Shown here in pieces: positions 17,437 to 25,611 of a stretch of 64,000 nt of DNA. The translations under genes and the position numbers were made by a program. Positions within the stretch are counted from its first letter, which is position 1, and each line of letters opens with the position of its first letter. The notes below the pieces were generated by a model. That model was not told where the DNA came from. It saw nothing but the letters and a program-made list of their open reading frames with translations, and ran no database searches. Source of the stretch: Stenotrophomonas maltophilia (GTDB taxonomy: Bacteria; Pseudomonadota; Gammaproteobacteria; Xanthomonadales; Xanthomonadaceae); NCBI RefSeq assembly GCF_004684085.1, contig NZ_SRHZ01000029.1, positions 1 to 64,000 on the forward strand. Reading direction: 5' to 3'.

Positions 17437-18072
17437 ATGGCGGCGAGCGTACGCATGCGCAATACACTGACGCTGTTTTCCTCGAACGACGATGTACTGT
17501 GCCACCGTGTACGTCTGGTGCTGGCGGCCAAGGGTGTGAGTTTCGACTTCGTGCCGGTCGATCCCCAGAACCCGCCCGAAGACCTGATCGACCTCAATCC
17601 GTACCACTCGGTGCCGACCCTGGTTGAGCGCGAACTGGTGCTGTACGCGGCATCGGTGGTCAGCGAGTATCTCGATGAACGCTATCCGCATCCTCCGCTG
17701 ATGCCGGTTGATCCGCTGTCGCGTGCCCGCATCCGATTGGCCATGCTGCGCATCGAGCACGACTGGGTGCCGCAGGTGCAGGCCATCCAGCTGGGCAACA
17801 AGACCCAGGCCGAAGCCGGGCGCAAGCGCCTGAAGGAACTGCTGACCGCCTCATTGCCGCTGTTCAAGGCCAGCAAGTTCTTCCTCAACCCGGAAATGAG
17901 CCTGGCCGACTGCGCGATGGCGCCGATCATCTGGCGCCTGCAGTCGCTGGATGTGCCGCTGCCGAAGGACGGCAAGGCCATTGAAGACTATGGCAACCGC
18001 ATCTTCCGCCACCCTGGTTTCATCCGCAGCCTGACCGATCAGGAAAAGAAACTGCGCGATCTGCCGGTCTGA
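17437..18072 (+). CDS. sspA: Stringent starvation protein A homologue
   Basis: 211 residues of GST fold: thioredoxin-like N terminus (LTLFSSNDDVLCHRVRLVLA) and an all-helical C-terminal domain. SspA binds RNA polymerase and shapes transcription in starvation and acid stress; it has no GST activity because the catalytic residue is lost. I chose ATG 17437 because the upstream GTG falls inside its GGGAGAG ribosome site. petABC-sspA-sspB is the usual order in proteobacteria. Confidence 0.93.
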   Translation: MAASVRMRNTLTLFSSNDDVLCHRVRLVLAAKGVSFDFVPVDPQNPPEDLIDLNPYHSVPTLVERELVLYAASVVSEYLDERYPHPPLMPVDPLSRARIRLAMLRIEHDWVPQVQAIQLGNKTQAEAGRKRLKELLTASLPLFKASKFFLNPEMSLADCAMAPIIWRLQSLDVPLPKDGKAIEDYGNRIFRHPGFIRSLTDQEKKLRDLPV

Positions 18073-18156
18073 TCCCCGGTTGGATTACCCGTCTGCACGC
18101 CGACCGGCGTGCAGGCGATCTGCCCCGGCAGGGCGCCGGGCGCGTACACTTCACGC

Positions 18157-18609
18157 ATGACCGAAGACTTCTTCCACATGACCAGCCACCGCCCGTACCT
18201 GCTGCGGGCGCTGGTGGAATGGATCAACGACAACCAGCTGACCCCGCACATCCTGGTCGACGCCGGCGTTCCCGGCGTGCAGGTCCCGCCTTCGGCGGTC
18301 AAGGATGGCCGGGTCGTGCTCAACATCGCCGAACGCGCCGTCGTGCGGTTGATGATCGACAACGAGATGGTGAGCTTCTCGGCGCGCTTCTCCGGTACCA
18401 GCTACCCGGTGCAGGTGCCGATCAGCGCTGTGCTGGCCGTCTACGCCCGCGAGACCGGGCAGGGCATGGCGTTGCCGGATGACATTCCGGGTGCCGACAC
18501 CGCGCCGGCCAGCGACGAACTGCTGCACGACGAAGACACGCCGCCGGACGATACGCCGCCGGCCAGCCCGCCGCCGAAGGGGCGCCCGAACCTGCGCGTG
18601 GTGAAGTAA
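18157..18609 (+). CDS. sspB: ClpXP protease specificity-enhancing factor
   Basis: 150 residues. The core domain (MTSHRPYLLRALVEWINDN onward, to about residue 105) matches the SspB substrate-binding fold. A disordered acidic and Pro-rich linker follows, then a C-terminal ClpX-docking tail (RPNLRVVK) that fits the conserved LRVVK ending. It delivers ssrA-tagged proteins to ClpXP. The start may be the ATG at 18157 or 18178 (MTSHRPY). Confidence 0.94.
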   Translation: MTEDFFHMTSHRPYLLRALVEWINDNQLTPHILVDAGVPGVQVPPSAVKDGRVVLNIAERAVVRLMIDNEMVSFSARFSGTSYPVQVPISAVLAVYARETGQGMALPDDIPGADTAPASDELLHDEDTPPDDTPPASPPPKGRPNLRVVK

Positions 18610-18624
18610 TTTCCACAGCTTTTC

Positions 18625-18684
18625 ATCCACGCATGGCGTGGATCTACCGGCGCACTGTCCAGTAGATCCACGCCATGCGTGGAT
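18625..18684. repeat. Inverted SMAG dimer
   Basis: An inverted copy (ATCCACGCATGGCGTGGAT then CTAC, 18625-18647) and a direct copy (GTAG, 18662-18684) form a 60-bp palindrome between the convergent sspB and DUF3301 genes. A likely mRNA-stabilising or terminating structure. Confidence 0.85.
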
Positions 18685-18692
18685 GCTTCTGC

Positions 18693-19043
18693 TCACACAT
18701 CCTCGGCATCCTCGTTGTCCGCACGGATCTGGCTGATCCGTGCGGCGCCCGGGCCGGTGAACGAGATCAGCTGGTCGCCGCGCAGCACCATGCGCCCCAC
18801 ATGGCGGTCGATGCCATCGTAGGAATACTCGAACTTGAAGGTGCGCTCGAAACCGAGCCGGCCATCTTCGCCGCGCGACAAGCGCAGGCCGGTGGCGTGC
18901 ACCGCCTGGTCCAGCCACTGCACATCGGCGGCGCGGCAGGCATTGCGTCCAAGCTCGATCGCGCGCTCGGCGGCCGAACGCGCTGCGTTCCAGAAGAAAT
19001 AGATGATTCCGCCAGCAATGAGCAACAGCAGCAGGGTGGGCAT
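18693..19043 (-). CDS. DUF3301-like membrane-anchored protein
   Basis: 116 residues. A single N-terminal membrane helix (MPTLLLLLIAGGIIYFFW) is followed by a cytoplasmic or periplasmic domain with NACRAADVQWLDQAVHATG and FKFEYSYDGIDRHVGR, typical of the DUF3301 family in gammaproteobacteria. Function unknown. The ATG at 19043 starts the hydrophobic helix directly. The C terminus is acidic. Confidence 0.85.
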   Translation of the reverse strand: MPTLLLLLIAGGIIYFFWNAARSAAERAIELGRNACRAADVQWLDQAVHATGLRLSRGEDGRLGFERTFKFEYSYDGIDRHVGRMVLRGDQLISFTGPGAARISQIRADNEDAEDV

Positions 19044-19111
19044 GGCGTCAGCCGTCAGAGGTCGATCCCGCAAAGATGGCGGCGAACGCGCGCTGGATCA
19101 AGCGCGGGGGT

Positions 19112-20113
19112 TCAACGCGTTGGCTGCGGGCCGCCAGAGACCGGTTGTGACGGTACGCCGACCGGTTGCGATGCAGGTGCAGGCTGCAGTGGCGTTGCTG
19201 ACGGCGAGGGCATCACCAGCGGCGCGGTTGCGGTCAACTGCAACAGTGCCGCCCAGTCCTGGCGGTTGAAGCTGCACTCGTCCTCGCGGCCCGGCGTGCA
19301 GCTGGGGTCGATGCCGGTGCTGTTGCGCTCACGGGCCGGTGGCAACTGGATCAGGCCGGTGCGGTCGAGTGGCAGCAGGCGCATCGCCACGGTATTCATG
19401 ACGTTGCCGCTTACCAGGTACAGCGTCTGGTCACCGCCGAGATTGGCCGCGACCACCACCTCGCAGTGCGACTTCCAGTGGCCGACCGACCCATTGCCCA
19501 GCGCCTGCACCAGCCCGCTGTAGCTGAGCGTGGTGCTGCGGTCGCGCAGGAAGCAGAGCAGATCGCCTGGCGCCGGCTTGGCGGTGGCAGGGTCGACCAG
19601 CCGGTACGGCACGCCCGAGGGACCGCCCTGGTACGCGGCGCGGATGTAGTCGATGTGGCGCGGCGACGTGTTGAAGCCGGGAACGCGGGCCTGCACCATC
19701 ACCCAGGAAATGAAGGCCGCCGACCACGGATTGTCGACCAGGAACGCGCGGCAGTCGCTGTCGGTGTAGCGCGTGCCCAGCGGGGCCGCGCAGCTGCTGG
19801 CACCGGCGATGCTGCCCATCGCGTTGAGCGTGCCGCTGTTGCGCCAGTAGCCGGCCACGCGCTGCCAGGCGATCAGGCCGTTGTCCGCCAGATGGTCACT
19901 TTCAGCTTCGGTGACGCTGAGGCTGGCGGCGCGCCCATCGCGGTCGATGAAGGGCCGGTACCAGAGCCGATGCTCATTGCAGGCAGTGTTGCGGATGGCT
20001 ATCGCCAATGGGCTCAGGCCAAAGCGTGGCGGCACATCGCAGGCTTCGGCGGCCGCTGCAGACAAGGGTGCCGCGGCCAGCAGCAGGCAGGCAGGCAAGA
20101 GCATCCGGCGCAT
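19112..20113 (-). CDS. DUF2272 secreted protein
   Basis: 333 residues with a signal peptide to about residue 22. The middle (about 90-240) has the DUF2272 pattern: NPWSAAFISWVMVQARV, FNTSPRHIDYIRAAY, PGDLLCFLRD and HCEVVVAANL, which suggests a CHAP/NlpC-like papain fold. Many Cys (six or more) imply disulphides. The C terminus is a Pro/Ser/Gln-rich low-complexity tail. Likely periplasmic; enzymatic activity is not shown. Confidence 0.8.
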   Translation of the reverse strand: MRRMLLPACLLLAAAPLSAAAAEACDVPPRFGLSPLAIAIRNTACNEHRLWYRPFIDRDGRAASLSVTEAESDHLADNGLIAWQRVAGYWRNSGTLNAMGSIAGASSCAAPLGTRYTDSDCRAFLVDNPWSAAFISWVMVQARVPGFNTSPRHIDYIRAAYQGGPSGVPYRLVDPATAKPAPGDLLCFLRDRSTTLSYSGLVQALGNGSVGHWKSHCEVVVAANLGGDQTLYLVSGNVMNTVAMRLLPLDRTGLIQLPPARERNSTGIDPSCTPGREDECSFNRQDWAALLQLTATAPLVMPSPSATPLQPAPASQPVGVPSQPVSGGPQPTR

Positions 20114-20177
20114 GCACGGCTCCTGTGGGGGATGACCGCAGCGTCGCAGTGCCGTCGTGAACGCCGGGTGTGAGAAT

Positions 20178-20217
20178 GGGGTCAGATCCCCTTTCCCGTG
20201 GAAAAAGGATCTGACCC
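20178..20217. repeat. GGGTCAGATCC palindrome
   Basis: GGGTCAGATCC and GGATCTGACCC flank a CCTTTCC...GGAAAAAGG inner stem between the DUF2272 start and the nadC stop. It belongs to a second hairpin family in this window (also 30509-30537 and 56421-56459), distinct from SMAG because there is no GTAG head. Confidence 0.75.
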
Positions 20218-20228
20218 GGGGCCCGGCC

Positions 20229-21080
20229 TCAGCCCGGTGGCGGGCCCAGCTTCAACGACAGGTCAATCGCCTGCACATGCTTGGTTAGGCCGCCGATCGA
20301 GATGCAGTCCACGCCGTCCTCGGCGATCGAGCGCAGGCCGCCGAGGCCAACACTGCCGGACACTTCCAGCGGAATGCGGCCCGCCGTGATGCGCACTGCC
20401 TCGCGGCGCAGATCGGGACTGAAGTCATCCAGCAGGATGCGCTCGCAACCGGCTTCCAGTGCCTGGCGCAACTGCTCCAGATTCTCGACCTCGACTACCA
20501 GCGGAAGCTGCGGCCACTGCCGGCGAGCAGCGGCCACGGCGGCGGCCAGCGAACCGGCAGCACGAATATGGTTTTCCTTCAGCATCACCGTGTCGTACAG
20601 GCCGAAGCGGTGGTTTTCGCCGCCACCGCAGCGCACTGCGTACTTCTGCGCCAGGCGCAGGCCGGGCAGGGTCTTGCGGGTGTCGAGGATGCGCGTGCCG
20701 GTGCCTTCCACGGCCGCCACGTAGCGGGCGGTGGTGGTGGCGGTACCGGACAGCGTCTGCAGGAAGTTCAGCGAGGTGCGCTCGGCGCTGACCAGGCTGC
20801 GGCTGCGCCCATGCAGCAGGGCCAGCACGGTGCCGGCGGTGACCGCGTCCCCCTCGGAGACATGCCATTCGATGCGCACGTCCGGATCGAGGGCGCGGTG
20901 GGTAGCGTCGAACCACGGGCGGCCGGCGATCACCCCGTCCTGCTTGCACAGCAGGTAGGCGCTGTCGGCCTGGTCGGGCAGCAGGGCGGCGGTGACGTCG
21001 CCGCTGCCCAGGTCCTCGGCCAGCGCACGCGCGACATCGGCGGCGACTACAGCCGCATCCGGCGTCGGCAGCGTGCTCAT
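20229..21080 (-). CDS. nadC: Nicotinate-nucleotide pyrophosphorylase
   Basis: 283 residues. Quinolinate phosphoribosyltransferase: it converts quinolinate and PRPP to nicotinate mononucleotide in NAD synthesis. Family blocks visible are ERTSLNFLQTLSGTAT, ILDTRKTLPGLR, GGGENHRFGLYD and ISIGGLTKHVQAIDLSL. The start overlaps the Trm112 gene by 4 bp, so both are probably on one transcript. Confidence 0.95.
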   Translation of the reverse strand: MSTLPTPDAAVVAADVARALAEDLGSGDVTAALLPDQADSAYLLCKQDGVIAGRPWFDATHRALDPDVRIEWHVSEGDAVTAGTVLALLHGRSRSLVSAERTSLNFLQTLSGTATTTARYVAAVEGTGTRILDTRKTLPGLRLAQKYAVRCGGGENHRFGLYDTVMLKENHIRAAGSLAAAVAAARRQWPQLPLVVEVENLEQLRQALEAGCERILLDDFSPDLRREAVRITAGRIPLEVSGSVGLGGLRSIAEDGVDCISIGGLTKHVQAIDLSLKLGPPPG

Positions 21081-21346
21081 GCGGCCGGGAAGTCGGCGAT
21101 CTGAGCGGTCGGGATGGCTTCCTCGGCCAGCAGCACCGGGATGCCGTCGTCAACGCGGAACACCTGCTTGCGGTCGCGGGTGACCAGCGCCTCGCGCAGC
21201 GGCTGCGCCAGCGGGTTGCCATCGGCCTTGTTCACCGCGCCGGTGGAAATGGCCTTGTTGAGGGCTTCCAGGCCCTTGCCATCCAGCAGGGACAGGGGCT
21301 GGCGGGTGTCCGGTGACACCAGCAGGTCGAGCAGCTTGCGATCCAT
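21077..21346 (-). CDS. Trm112/YcaR-like small protein
   Basis: 89 residues starting MDRKLLDLLVSPDTRQPL. The ending RVDDGIPVLLAEEAI is the conserved IPVLL block of the UPF0434/Trm112 family. The zinc Cys of eukaryotic Trm112 are absent, as in most bacterial members. Trm112 proteins activate methyltransferases; the role here is unknown. In enterobacteria this gene sits between lpxK and kdsB; here it is coupled to nadC. Confidence 0.88.
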   Translation of the reverse strand: MDRKLLDLLVSPDTRQPLSLLDGKGLEALNKAISTGAVNKADGNPLAQPLREALVTRDRKQVFRVDDGIPVLLAEEAIPTAQIADFPAA

Positions 21347-21404
21347 GGTTCTTCGTCTTGCGTGGAAGATGGCTAGAATACGTCTTTAAGGCAGGTGACG
21401 GCCA

Positions 21405-21908
21405 ATGACCCCCAACCCGATCGCGCCGCTCGTCGGCATCGTCATGGGTTCCCGTTCCGACTGGGAAACCATGCAGCACGCCGCTCAGAAGCTTGAAGCT
21501 CTGGGTGTTCCGTTCGAAGTGAAGGTGGTGTCCGCACATCGGACGCCGGATGTGTTGTTCAGTTACGCCGAGCAGGCGGGCCCGCGTGGCCTGCGCGCGA
21601 TCATCGCCGGTGCCGGCGGGGCCGCGCACCTGCCTGGCATGATAGCGGCCAAGACCGCGGTGCCGGTGCTGGGCGTGCCGGTGCAGTCCAAGGCCCTCAA
21701 CGGCATGGATTCGCTGCTGTCGATCGTGCAGATGCCGGCCGGCATTCCGGTTGCCACCTTCGCCATCGGCAATGCCGGCGCCTCCAACGCCGCGCTGTTC
21801 GCCGCCGCAATGCTGGCCAGCGACCAGCCGGCGATCGGCCAGGCGCTCGACGCGTTCCGCGCACGCCAGACCGAAGACGTGATGGCCCACGACGATCCGC
21901 GCCAATGA
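21405..21908 (+). CDS. purE: 5-(carboxyamino)imidazole ribonucleotide mutase
   Basis: 167 residues. Class I PurE: N-terminal [30 protein letters not shown] and [18 protein letters not shown] are all present. It moves the carboxyl group from N to C4 in purine synthesis, directly after PurK. It overlaps purK by 4 bp. Confidence 0.96.
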   Translation: MTPNPIAPLVGIVMGSRSDWETMQHAAQKLEALGVPFEVKVVSAHRTPDVLFSYAEQAGPRGLRAIIAGAGGAAHLPGMIAAKTAVPVLGVPVQSKALNGMDSLLSIVQMPAGIPVATFAIGNAGASNAALFAAAMLASDQPAIGQALDAFRARQTEDVMAHDDPRQ

Positions 21909-23053
21909 GCTTGACCGTCGGCATCCTGGGCGGCGGCCAGCTCGCCCGCATGATGGTCCTCGCCGGTGCACCGCTGGGGCTGCGATTCGAGCTGTATGAC
22001 CCGGCGGCCGACGCCTGCAGTGGTCCGCTGGCGCCGCTTACCGTCGGTGCCTTCGATGACCGCCAGGCGTTGGCGGACTTCGCGGCCAAGGTCGACGTGG
22101 TCACCTTCGATTTCGAGAACGTGCCGGCCGACAGCGCGCAGTGGCTGGCCGAACGCGTGCCGGTGTATCCGCCGCCGTCGGCACTGGCCGTGGCACAGGA
22201 CCGGTTGAGCGAGAAGACGCTGTTCCAGCAGCTGAGCATTCCGCTGCCCCCCTTCGCCGATATCCGCAGCCGTGACGAGCTGGCAGCGAAGGCCGCCGAG
22301 TTCGGCCTGCCATGCATTCTCAAGACCCGACGCCTCGGTTACGACGGCAAGGGCCAGTTCCGCCTGCGCAGCGAAGCCGACATCGACGCTGCATGGGATG
22401 CGCTGGGCGCACAGGTCGAGCGCACCGGGCTGATCCTGGAGGGCTTCGTGGCCTTCCAGCGCGAGGTCAGCGTGGTTGCCGTGCGTGGCCGCGATGGCAG
22501 CTTCGAGGCCTGGCCGGTCACCGGCAACTGGCATGTCGACGGCGTGCTGTCGGCCAGCGTGGCCCCGGCGGTGCTGTCGGCGGCCGAGCAGGACGCGGCG
22601 ATCGGCTATGCCCGCCGCGTTGCCGAACACCTGCAATACGTCGGTGTGTTCGCGCTGGAACTGTTCTGCCGCGATGGCGAACTGCTGGCCAATGAGATGG
22701 CGCCGCGCGTGCACAACTCCGGCCACTGGACCATTGAAGGCAGCGAGACTTCGCAGTTCGAGAACCACCTGCGTGCCGTGCTGGGCCTGCCGCTGGGCAG
22801 CGCCCGCATGCTGGGCCATGCCTGCATGCTGAACTGGTTGGGGGCGATGCCGGACCCGGCACCCGTACTGGCCCAGGCCAGCGGCCACTGGCATGACTAT
22901 GGCAAGGAGTCGCGCGAAGGCCGCAAGGTGGGTCATGCCACGTTGCGCGATGACGATGCCGCTGCACTGGCCGATGCGCTGGACCAGGTCGGCCTGGAGC
23001 TGGACCGTCAGGCCCAGGTTGCACCCGCGGTGCACGCGCTGCGCAATCGCTGA
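21905..23053 (+). CDS. purK: 5-(carboxyamino)imidazole ribonucleotide synthase
   Basis: 382 residues with an ATP-grasp fold: [12 protein letters not shown] at the N terminus, [14 protein letters not shown] (ATP loop), [13 protein letters not shown] and [17 protein letters not shown]. It uses ATP and bicarbonate to make N5-CAIR for PurE. Coupled to purE by an ATGA overlap; a SMAG hairpin begins 6 bp after the stop. Confidence 0.96.
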   Translation: MSLTVGILGGGQLARMMVLAGAPLGLRFELYDPAADACSGPLAPLTVGAFDDRQALADFAAKVDVVTFDFENVPADSAQWLAERVPVYPPPSALAVAQDRLSEKTLFQQLSIPLPPFADIRSRDELAAKAAEFGLPCILKTRRLGYDGKGQFRLRSEADIDAAWDALGAQVERTGLILEGFVAFQREVSVVAVRGRDGSFEAWPVTGNWHVDGVLSASVAPAVLSAAEQDAAIGYARRVAEHLQYVGVFALELFCRDGELLANEMAPRVHNSGHWTIEGSETSQFENHLRAVLGLPLGSARMLGHACMLNWLGAMPDPAPVLAQASGHWHDYGKESREGRKVGHATLRDDDAAALADALDQVGLELDRQAQVAPAVHALRNR

Positions 23054-23058
23054 ACCTG

Positions 23059-23081
23059 GTAGTGCCGGCCGCTGGCCGGCA
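23059..23081 (+). repeat. SMAG hairpin
   Basis: GTAG (23059-23062) followed by TGCCGGCC-GCT-GGCCGGCA. Located directly after the purK stop; identical in arms to the copy at 14518-14540. Confidence 0.85.
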
Positions 23082-23165
23082 TTGCAACGCTGTGGCGCGC
23101 CGGTGCAGGCATCGGCGCAACATTCCCGGTGGTAGCGTGGAGCTCCTTTCTCAGGAGTCACCCCC

Positions 23166-23507
23166 ATGCTCGACTGGAATGCCTACCGCAAGGAACTGAA
23201 GGGTCGCATCGGCGAGATCGGCAAGCTCTCGCCGGATACGGTCAAGGGTTACGCCACCCTGTCCAATGCTGGTGCCCAGACCAACCATCTCGATGCCAAG
23301 ACCCGTGAGCTGATCGCGTTGGCGGTGGCCGTCACCACCCGCTGTGATGGTTGCATCACCGTGCACGTGGACGCGGCGCTGAAGCACGGCGCGAGCCGCG
23401 AGGAGATCGCCGAGGCGTTGGGCGTGGCGGTGTCGCTCAATGCCGGCGCGGCGCTGGTGTATTCGGCGCGGGTGATGGACGCGGTGGCCGCGCACGAGAG
23501 CGCGTAG
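23166..23507 (+). CDS. Carboxymuconolactone decarboxylase / AhpD-like protein
   Basis: 113 residues. The CxxC-x3-H redox motif CDGCITVH (about residues 60-67) marks an AhpD-like member of the CMD family, so a peroxidase or disulphide reductase role is more likely than lactone decarboxylation. A CAGGAG ribosome site lies before the ATG. It stands alone between SMAG repeats, next to sodB. Confidence 0.88.
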   Translation: MLDWNAYRKELKGRIGEIGKLSPDTVKGYATLSNAGAQTNHLDAKTRELIALAVAVTTRCDGCITVHVDAALKHGASREEIAEALGVAVSLNAGAALVYSARVMDAVAAHESA

Positions 23508-23522
23508 TAAATAATGTCGCCT

Positions 23523-23581
23523 CGCCGGGCATGGCCCGGCGCTACCGGGATGGGTGTGGTAGCGCCGGGCCATGCCCGGCG
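23523..23581. repeat. Inverted SMAG pair
   Basis: An inverted copy CGCCGGGCATGGCCCGGCG then CTAC (23523-23545) and a direct copy beginning GTAG (23559-23581) lie between the convergent AhpD-like and sodB genes. Confidence 0.85.
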
Positions 23582-23588
23582 GATGTCC

Positions 23589-24167
23589 TCAGCGCAACTG
23601 GCTTTCGGCGAATTCCCAGTTGACCATCTGCCAGAACGCGTCCAGATAACGCGCGCGATCATTCTGGTAGTCGGTGTAATAGGCATGCTCCCAGACGTCG
23701 CAGCACAGCAGTGGCGTGCTTTCACCGGTCAGCGGCGTGCCCGCATTGCGGGTGGCCTGCAGGCCCAGCTGTCCGCCTGGATGCTGCACCAGCCACACCC
23801 AGCCGGAGCCGAACAGGCCCAGCGCGGCACGGTTGAACTCCTCGCGCAGGCGCTGCACGTCGCCGAACTGGCGCTTGATCAGCTCGCCCAGCCGGCCCTG
23901 TGGCTCACCACCACCTCGCGGGCGCAGGCACTGCCAGTAGAAGCTGTGGTTCCAGGCTTGGGCGGCAGCGTCGAACAGCCTGCCCTGGGCGTGGCGGACA
24001 ATCTCTTCCAGTGACGCCTCCTCCCACTCGGTGCCGAGGATGCCGGCATTGACCGCATCCACGTACGCGCGATGGTGGCGGCCGTGGTGCAGTTCCACGG
24101 TCTGCGCGGACAGGTGCGGCTGCAGGGAGCCGGGAAGGTAGGGCAGGGCGGGCAATTCGACAGGCAT
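23589..24167 (-). CDS. sodB: Superoxide dismutase (Fe type)
   Basis: 192 residues starting MPVELPALPY. Metal ligands are in HHGRHHRAYV, AWNHSFYW and DVWEHAYY. AAQAWNHSFYW and FGSGWVWLV favour the iron class. The enzyme dismutates superoxide in the cytoplasm. An upstream TTG start would add six residues, but the ATG at 24167 gives the standard FeSOD length. Divergent from grxD, with a roughly 120-bp shared region. Confidence 0.93.
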   Translation of the reverse strand: MPVELPALPYLPGSLQPHLSAQTVELHHGRHHRAYVDAVNAGILGTEWEEASLEEIVRHAQGRLFDAAAQAWNHSFYWQCLRPRGGGEPQGRLGELIKRQFGDVQRLREEFNRAALGLFGSGWVWLVQHPGGQLGLQATRNAGTPLTGESTPLLCCDVWEHAYYTDYQNDRARYLDAFWQMVNWEFAESQLR

Positions 24168-24287
24168 GGACAGGTTCGTGGCCAAGGGGCGGCGGCAGCC
24201 GGTTCCATCCGCTTACAATGGCGGCTACCGTGGGCAGTCTAGCCGACCATCACGGTCGGTTTGTCCGGCGAAGCAAGGAGTGTGGTT

Positions 24288-24608
24288 GTGGCGGTAATGC
24301 AGCAAATCCAGGCCGAGGTCGATCGTTACCCGCTCGTCTTGTTCATGAAGGGCACCCCGCAATACCCGATGTGTGGCTTCTCCAGCCGCGCCGTGCAGGC
24401 GTTGATGGCCGCCGGCGCCGTCAGCCTGCGCACCGTCAACGTGCTGGAGGAACCGGAGATCCGCGCCAATCTGCCGCGCTTTTCCAACCTGCCCACCTTC
24501 CCGCAGCTGTTCATCAACGGTGAGTTGATCGGCGGTTGTGACATCGTCATGGAACTGTTCGAAGCCGGCGAGCTCAAGCGCATCGTCGAAGAGGCGACCC
24601 AGGGATGA
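24288..24608 (+). CDS. grxD: Monothiol glutaredoxin, Grx4 family
   Basis: 106 residues. The active-site CGFS (in YPMCGFSSRAV) is the mark of Grx4-type monothiol glutaredoxins, which carry [2Fe-2S] clusters with glutathione and BolA partners. LPTFPQLFINGELIGGCDI is the GSH-binding region. AAGGAG at 24275-24280 is 7 bp before a GTG (24288), so GTG is preferred over the ATG at 24297. It overlaps the next gene by 4 bp. Confidence 0.94.
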   Translation: MAVMQQIQAEVDRYPLVLFMKGTPQYPMCGFSSRAVQALMAAGAVSLRTVNVLEEPEIRANLPRFSNLPTFPQLFINGELIGGCDIVMELFEAGELKRIVEEATQG

Positions 24609-25381
24609 GCGCCTGGCCATCGACGTCACCGACTGACGGGGCGCTCGATGGCCGCCCGTTGCAGGACCGCGTGGTGCTGGTTGCCGGCGCGGGTGGTGGC
24701 TTGGGCAGTGCGGCGGCGGTGGCTGCCGCTGCGGCCGGAGCGACCGTGGTCCTGATGGGCCGCAAGCCGCGTCGGCTGGACCGTGTCTATGCCCAGGTCC
24801 AGGCGGTTGGCCCGGAACCCCTGCTGTACCCGCTGGATCTGGAAGGGGCCGGTCCTGACGACTATGCCGAGCTGGTCCAGGCTCTGCAGCGCGAGTTGGG
24901 CCGCCTGGACGGCCTGCTGGTCTGCGCTGCCCACTTCCCCGGGCTGACCCCGTTCGAGCTTGCCGATCCGGCCAGTTTCGCCCGCGCCGTCCACGTGACA
25001 CTGACCGCACCGGCCTGGCTGGCCCAGGCCTGCCTGCCACTGTTGCGGCAGCGCGAGGATGCGGCGCTGGTGTTCGCTGTCGACGCGCCGGAGCGGGTCG
25101 GGCAGGCCTATTGGGGTGGCTACGGCGTGGCGCAGCATGGGTTGCGCGGCCTGATCGCCAGCCTGCACGATGAACTCGGCCGCAGCCCGGTACGGGTCAG
25201 CGGCCTGTATCCCGGCCCCCTGCGCACGGCGCTGCGCGCCCGTGCGTACTCGGTGGACCAGGATCCGGCCGCCCAAGGGCCGGAAGCTGCCGCGGCGGCG
25301 GCCGTGACCCTGCTGTCCAGCGCGGGAAGCGCATGGCGCGGGCAGGTCCTTGACGCCAGTGGAATGACCCCGGTCGAGTAA
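24605..25381 (+). CDS. SDR-fold protein with degenerate active site
   Basis: 258 residues with a Rossmann nucleotide-binding start (VVLVAGAGGGLGSAAAV), similar in layout to YciK-type SDR proteins. The catalytic pattern is damaged: YxxxK reads YGVAQ, with Gln for Lys, the NNAG segment reads VCAAH, and the Ser position reads FAVDAP. So it may bind NAD(P) but is unlikely to be a normal oxidoreductase. It is coupled to grxD by a 4-bp overlap. Confidence 0.82.
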   Translation: MSAWPSTSPTDGALDGRPLQDRVVLVAGAGGGLGSAAAVAAAAAGATVVLMGRKPRRLDRVYAQVQAVGPEPLLYPLDLEGAGPDDYAELVQALQRELGRLDGLLVCAAHFPGLTPFELADPASFARAVHVTLTAPAWLAQACLPLLRQREDAALVFAVDAPERVGQAYWGGYGVAQHGLRGLIASLHDELGRSPVRVSGLYPGPLRTALRARAYSVDQDPAAQGPEAAAAAAVTLLSSAGSAWRGQVLDASGMTPVE

Positions 25382-25611
25382 GTCCCGGGGAAAGACGGAG
25401 TGAAGAACCCGTCACGATTGCGTTGCGATCCGGTGCCGTTTGTCGCACAACCGTCACATCCGTGGCGTAGCGTGTTAATCTAGTGTTAACCGTAGCGGCA
25501 GCTGCCGTTCACGGTAGGGAACCCCAGATAAATGTCCGATCAGCCACCCGCAGGGCTGCTTGGATGCGCTTTTTTTCCGCCATCGCCAACTCGCATCGAG
25601 GCTACCGAAAA
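25382..25611 (+). promoter_or_regulatory. Leader of the Oar-like receptor gene
   Basis: 230 bp without a gene. It contains GTTAATCTAGTGTTAAC (about 25474-25490), a near-palindrome with a TAATCT that could be a -10. There is no confident -35. The strong codon bias of the next gene suggests a strong promoter here. Confidence 0.35.

Noticed and set aside
21563-23167. Minus-strand frame of 534 codons across purE-purK
   Set aside because: Crosses two well-supported coupled genes; composition is that of antisense to a high-GC gene.
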